Source: Chloroflexota bacterium (lineage in GTDB: Bacteria > Chloroflexota > Anaerolineae > Anaerolineales > Anaerolineaceae). Taken from it: 64,000 nucleotides of DNA. Under the pieces are notes generated by a model, which worked only from the letters and a program-made list of their open reading frames with translations, made no database searches and had not been told where the DNA came from. Position 1 is the first letter of the stretch. Every line of letters begins with the position of its first letter. Where the stretch lies: assembly GCA_021372725.1 (NCBI GenBank), contig JAJFTV010000033.1, positions 1-64,000 of the forward strand, in the 5' to 3' direction. The position numbers and the translations under genes are program-made. Positions 61,914 through 64,000 of the stretch are shown here, piece after piece.

Positions 61914-62681
61914 TCACTCCGGCTGGCTATCACGGATCTCTTTAATGAATTCCGGCGAATTCAGCTTTCGCTCCAGTAAATAGGTGAGGTAATAATTCAA
62001 CACGGATTCCATTTCAGGGCGAATGGACTCAGGAGGCGAAAGACGAATCGCATCCTGATATTTGCTGCGCTGGTAGTGCCGTAGATAGCGAAGCACCTTG
62101 ACAGAAAGCGGACGGCTTCCTGCAGCCAGCCCGCAATGAGGGCAGCGAACCCCGCCCTGCAGAGCCGAAAAGTATTGATCCAGCGGTTCAATTTCCTTAC
62201 CGCATTCTACACATTGAAAGAAGTTGGGGCGAAAACCCAATACATCCAGCAGGCGAATTTCGTAGTAACGCACAGCCATAAACGGGTCTGCCTCGCCGGC
62301 GACCCGCTGCAGCGTTTCAACCAGCAGCCGGAATAATGCCTGGTTCTGGCCTTCTTCGTAGGAAAACCGGTCAAGCAGCTCAATAATATAGGCTGCATAA
62401 GCGGTTTTTAGAAGATCTTCACGAATGGACTGGTAAGATTCCTGTAATTCAGCCTGGGTGACAATCCACATGTCCCGCCCGCGCGCCAGCAGCAGGTTCA
62501 CGCGTGAAAACGGCTCAACATGCCCGGCTTTTCGGGAACGAAGTTTGCGCACCCCCTTGGCGATTGCCCGGATCTTGCCCATCTCGCGGGTATACAAAAC
62601 CAGCAAACGGTCCGCTTCACCCCAATCGGAATGGCGGAGTACCACCGCTTCCACCCTCTGGCTTCTGAATTCCCTCGCCAT
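61914..62681 (-). CDS. recO: DNA repair protein RecO
   Basis: RecO, with RecF and RecR, loads RecA on gapped DNA. In 255 residues: the N-terminal OB-fold (QRVEAVVLRHSDWGEADRLL, 20 shown; GKIRAIAKGVRKLRSRKAG) and a helical C-terminal domain with a four-cysteine zinc site, CVECGKE and CPHCG. It follows cdd by 23 bases and the CNNM gene, an order often seen with era and ybeY. Confidence 0.95.
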   Translation of the reverse strand: MAREFRSQRVEAVVLRHSDWGEADRLLVLYTREMGKIRAIAKGVRKLRSRKAGHVEPFSRVNLLLARGRDMWIVTQAELQESYQSIREDLLKTAYAAYIIELLDRFSYEEGQNQALFRLLVETLQRVAGEADPFMAVRYYEIRLLDVLGFRPNFFQCVECGKEIEPLDQYFSALQGGVRCPHCGLAAGSRPLSVKVLRYLRHYQRSKYQDAIRLSPPESIRPEMESVLNYYLTYLLERKLNSPEFIKEIRDSQPE

Positions 62682-62704
62682 TCCATTGCCTGTTATTGGA
62701 TTGA

Positions 62705-63136
62705 TTAATAATTGGAGGGATCGATACCCAGGTTGGCAGGGGTGAACGGATCCGGCAGGATATCAGCAACCGTCACTTCCCGCACAACCTTGCCATCCTT
62801 GTTCACTTCCAGGAGCAGAATATCCAAACCAAACTCAGCCAGGACCTGGCGGCACATTCCACAGGGGGCGCCACCCTTATCACCGACGACAGACATGGCA
62901 ATGAATTTTCTCTCGCCGGCAGAAACGGCATTAAAAACAGCTACCCGTTCGGCACAAACTGTTGCACCATACGAAGCATTCTCAATGTTGGCACCCTCAT
63001 AAATTTTACCGGATGCCGCTAACAACGCTGCGCCTACGTAATATTTTGAGTATGGCGCATAGGCCCGCTTTCGGGCATTCAAGCCCGCCTCAACCAATTT
63101 CTGTCGGATTTCATGATCGAGTTTGGTTTTTTCCAT
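62705..63136 (-). CDS. cdd: Cytidine deaminase
   Basis: Deaminates cytidine and deoxycytidine for pyrimidine salvage. The 143-residue tetrameric-type enzyme has YAPYSKYYVGAALL, the zinc motif TVCAERVAVFNA (C61, Glu63 as proton shuttle) and PCGMCRQ (C92, C95). ATG 63136 is chosen because AGGAG stands seven bases upstream; two earlier in-frame ATGs are too close to or ahead of it. The start lies 26 bases inside the end of the CNNM gene. Confidence 0.95.
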   Translation of the reverse strand: MEKTKLDHEIRQKLVEAGLNARKRAYAPYSKYYVGAALLAASGKIYEGANIENASYGATVCAERVAVFNAVSAGERKFIAMSVVGDKGGAPCGMCRQVLAEFGLDILLLEVNKDGKVVREVTVADILPDPFTPANLGIDPSNY

Positions 63137-64000
63137 TTTCATGCTCCTGTTCATTATCCTGCCGGACCGCCCTTACCAGACGGATCCTGCGGCCTATTAC
63201 CTTCTCCACGGTCAACACCCAGCCTTCCAGTTCGACCTTTTCGCCTTCCAGAGGTACTCTTCCCACCTGTCCATAAATATAACCACCCAGGGTATCGGCC
63301 ACATCCCTGGTGAGGTGGGTATCCATCAATTCATTGAAATCGTCGATATCGATGCGGCCATGGAAAAGCATTTCATTATCATTCACGGGCTGGAAAAGTA
63401 GTTCCTCACTTTGGTCATATTCATCGCGAATTTCACCTACAATTTCCTCGACGATGTCTTCCAAAGTGACCAGACCTGCCATGCCGCCATACTCATCCAC
63501 CACCACTGCAATGTGTACCCCGCGCGCCTGCATTTCTTTCAGCAGCTCATCCACCTTTTTTGCTTCCGGGATAAAGTACGCCTCACGCAGCAGATGATTG
63601 ATGGCGATATCATCTTGCTGCTCCAGGCTGGGTTTCAGCATATCTTTTGCATACAGCAGCCCGACAACATTATCGATGACTTCTTCGTAAACAGGAATCC
63701 GTGAGTGCCCGGAGGCGATGACGAGAGGAATTGCTTCTTTGACAGGCGTGCTTGCTTCCAGAGCAAACACATCGATACGGGGAACCATAATTTCACGGCA
63801 CAATGTATCGCTGAACTGGAAGATGGAATAGATCATCTGGCGTTCTTCCTGTTCCAGCGTTCCTTCGGCCTGACCCACCTCAACCCATGTTTTTAACTCT
63901 TCCTCAATATTGGATGAGCGGGTATTGTCGGATCCGGAAGAGGAACGCAACAGAAAACCACCCAGCCAGGCAAATGGTCGGAAGACAAAATAGATCAGCT
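63111..64000 (-). CDS. CNNM/CorC-type CBS-domain membrane protein, C-terminal part (runs off window)
   Basis: The frame enters from the right edge with LIYFVFRPFAWLGGFLLRSS, the last membrane segment of a DUF21/CNNM domain, so only the C-terminal 296 residues are seen. They comprise an acidic helix bundle (EELKTWVEVGQAEGTLEQEE), two CBS domains with IMVPRIDVFALE and VVDEYGGMAGLVTLEDIVEE, and a CorC_HlyC domain (about 225-285 of the seen part). Such proteins are Mg2+ exporters or Mg2+-linked transport regulators; hemolysin is a historical name. It overlaps cdd by 26 bases. Confidence 0.9.
   Translation of the reverse strand, partial: LIYFVFRPFAWLGGFLLRSSSGSDNTRSSNIEEELKTWVEVGQAEGTLEQEERQMIYSIFQFSDTLCREIMVPRIDVFALEASTPVKEAIPLVIASGHSRIPVYEEVIDNVVGLLYAKDMLKPSLEQQDDIAINHLLREAYFIPEAKKVDELLKEMQARGVHIAVVVDEYGGMAGLVTLEDIVEEIVGEIRDEYDQSEELLFQPVNDNEMLFHGRIDIDDFNELMDTHLTRDVADTLGGYIYGQVGRVPLEGEKVELEGWVLTVEKVIGRRIRLVRAVRQDNEQEHENGKNQTRS

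Noticed and set aside
1-64000. CRISPR array, prophage, insertion sequence, rRNA or tRNA
   Set aside because: I found no direct-repeat/spacer pattern, transposase, integrase or cloverleaf; the only repeats are the five short intergenic elements reported.

Overview
The window looks like chromosomal core DNA of a Chloroflexota bacterium, most likely class Anaerolineae. The evidence is a very long SecA with lineage-style insertions, a DUF3090 / SCO1664-family pair, a single-chain (alpha+beta) glycyl-tRNA synthetase, a class II fructose bisphosphatase, a full 14-gene complex I operon and moderate GC content. The taxon is inferred from gene content only. I see no rRNA, tRNA, CRISPR array, prophage or insertion sequence.

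Layout, left to right. Positions 1-599 hold the start of an AT-rich membrane glycosyltransferase gene that leaves the window. From 1030 run selD, ggt, uvrC and rplS (+). The selD gene carries an in-frame UGA at the catalytic position and is best read as a selenoprotein. Then come, on the minus strand, a YbaK-type deacylase, secA and lpdA, followed by a tightly packed DPP-IV / AlkA / methyltransferase / beta-lactamase-like operon. A second minus-strand operon holds a class I glutamine amidotransferase, DUF3090, an SCO1664 kinase-like protein, homoserine dehydrogenase, folK and folP. On the plus strand follow a four-domain S1 protein, a membrane protein and two M16 peptidases, then (after a small minus-strand gene with an operator-like promoter) a GltD-like oxidoreductase, frr-uppS-cdsA and glpX. 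After two strong terminators the rest is almost all minus strand: a SIMPL lipoprotein, a PIN/TRAM-rlmB-radical SAM operon, nuoA to nuoN (read right to left), rpoD and dnaG. A plus-strand propeller lipoprotein, then glyS, recO, cdd and the end of a CNNM/CorC-type gene close the window.

The genes serve central functions: translation (rplS, frr, glyS, S1, rlmB, YbaK), secretion (secA), envelope lipids (uppS, cdsA), repair and replication (uvrC, alkA, recO, dnaG), transcription (rpoD), respiration (nuo), folate and threonine/methionine precursors, and peptide or glutathione breakdown (ggt, DPP-IV, M16).

The points most worth a second look are the Sec-containing SelD with a SECIS-like hairpin, the inserted blocks in SecA, the amidotransferase / DUF3090 / kinase-like / hom / fol operon, the small gene with a LexA-like operator, a family of five intergenic repeats, and a pair of matching 20-bp-stem terminators.
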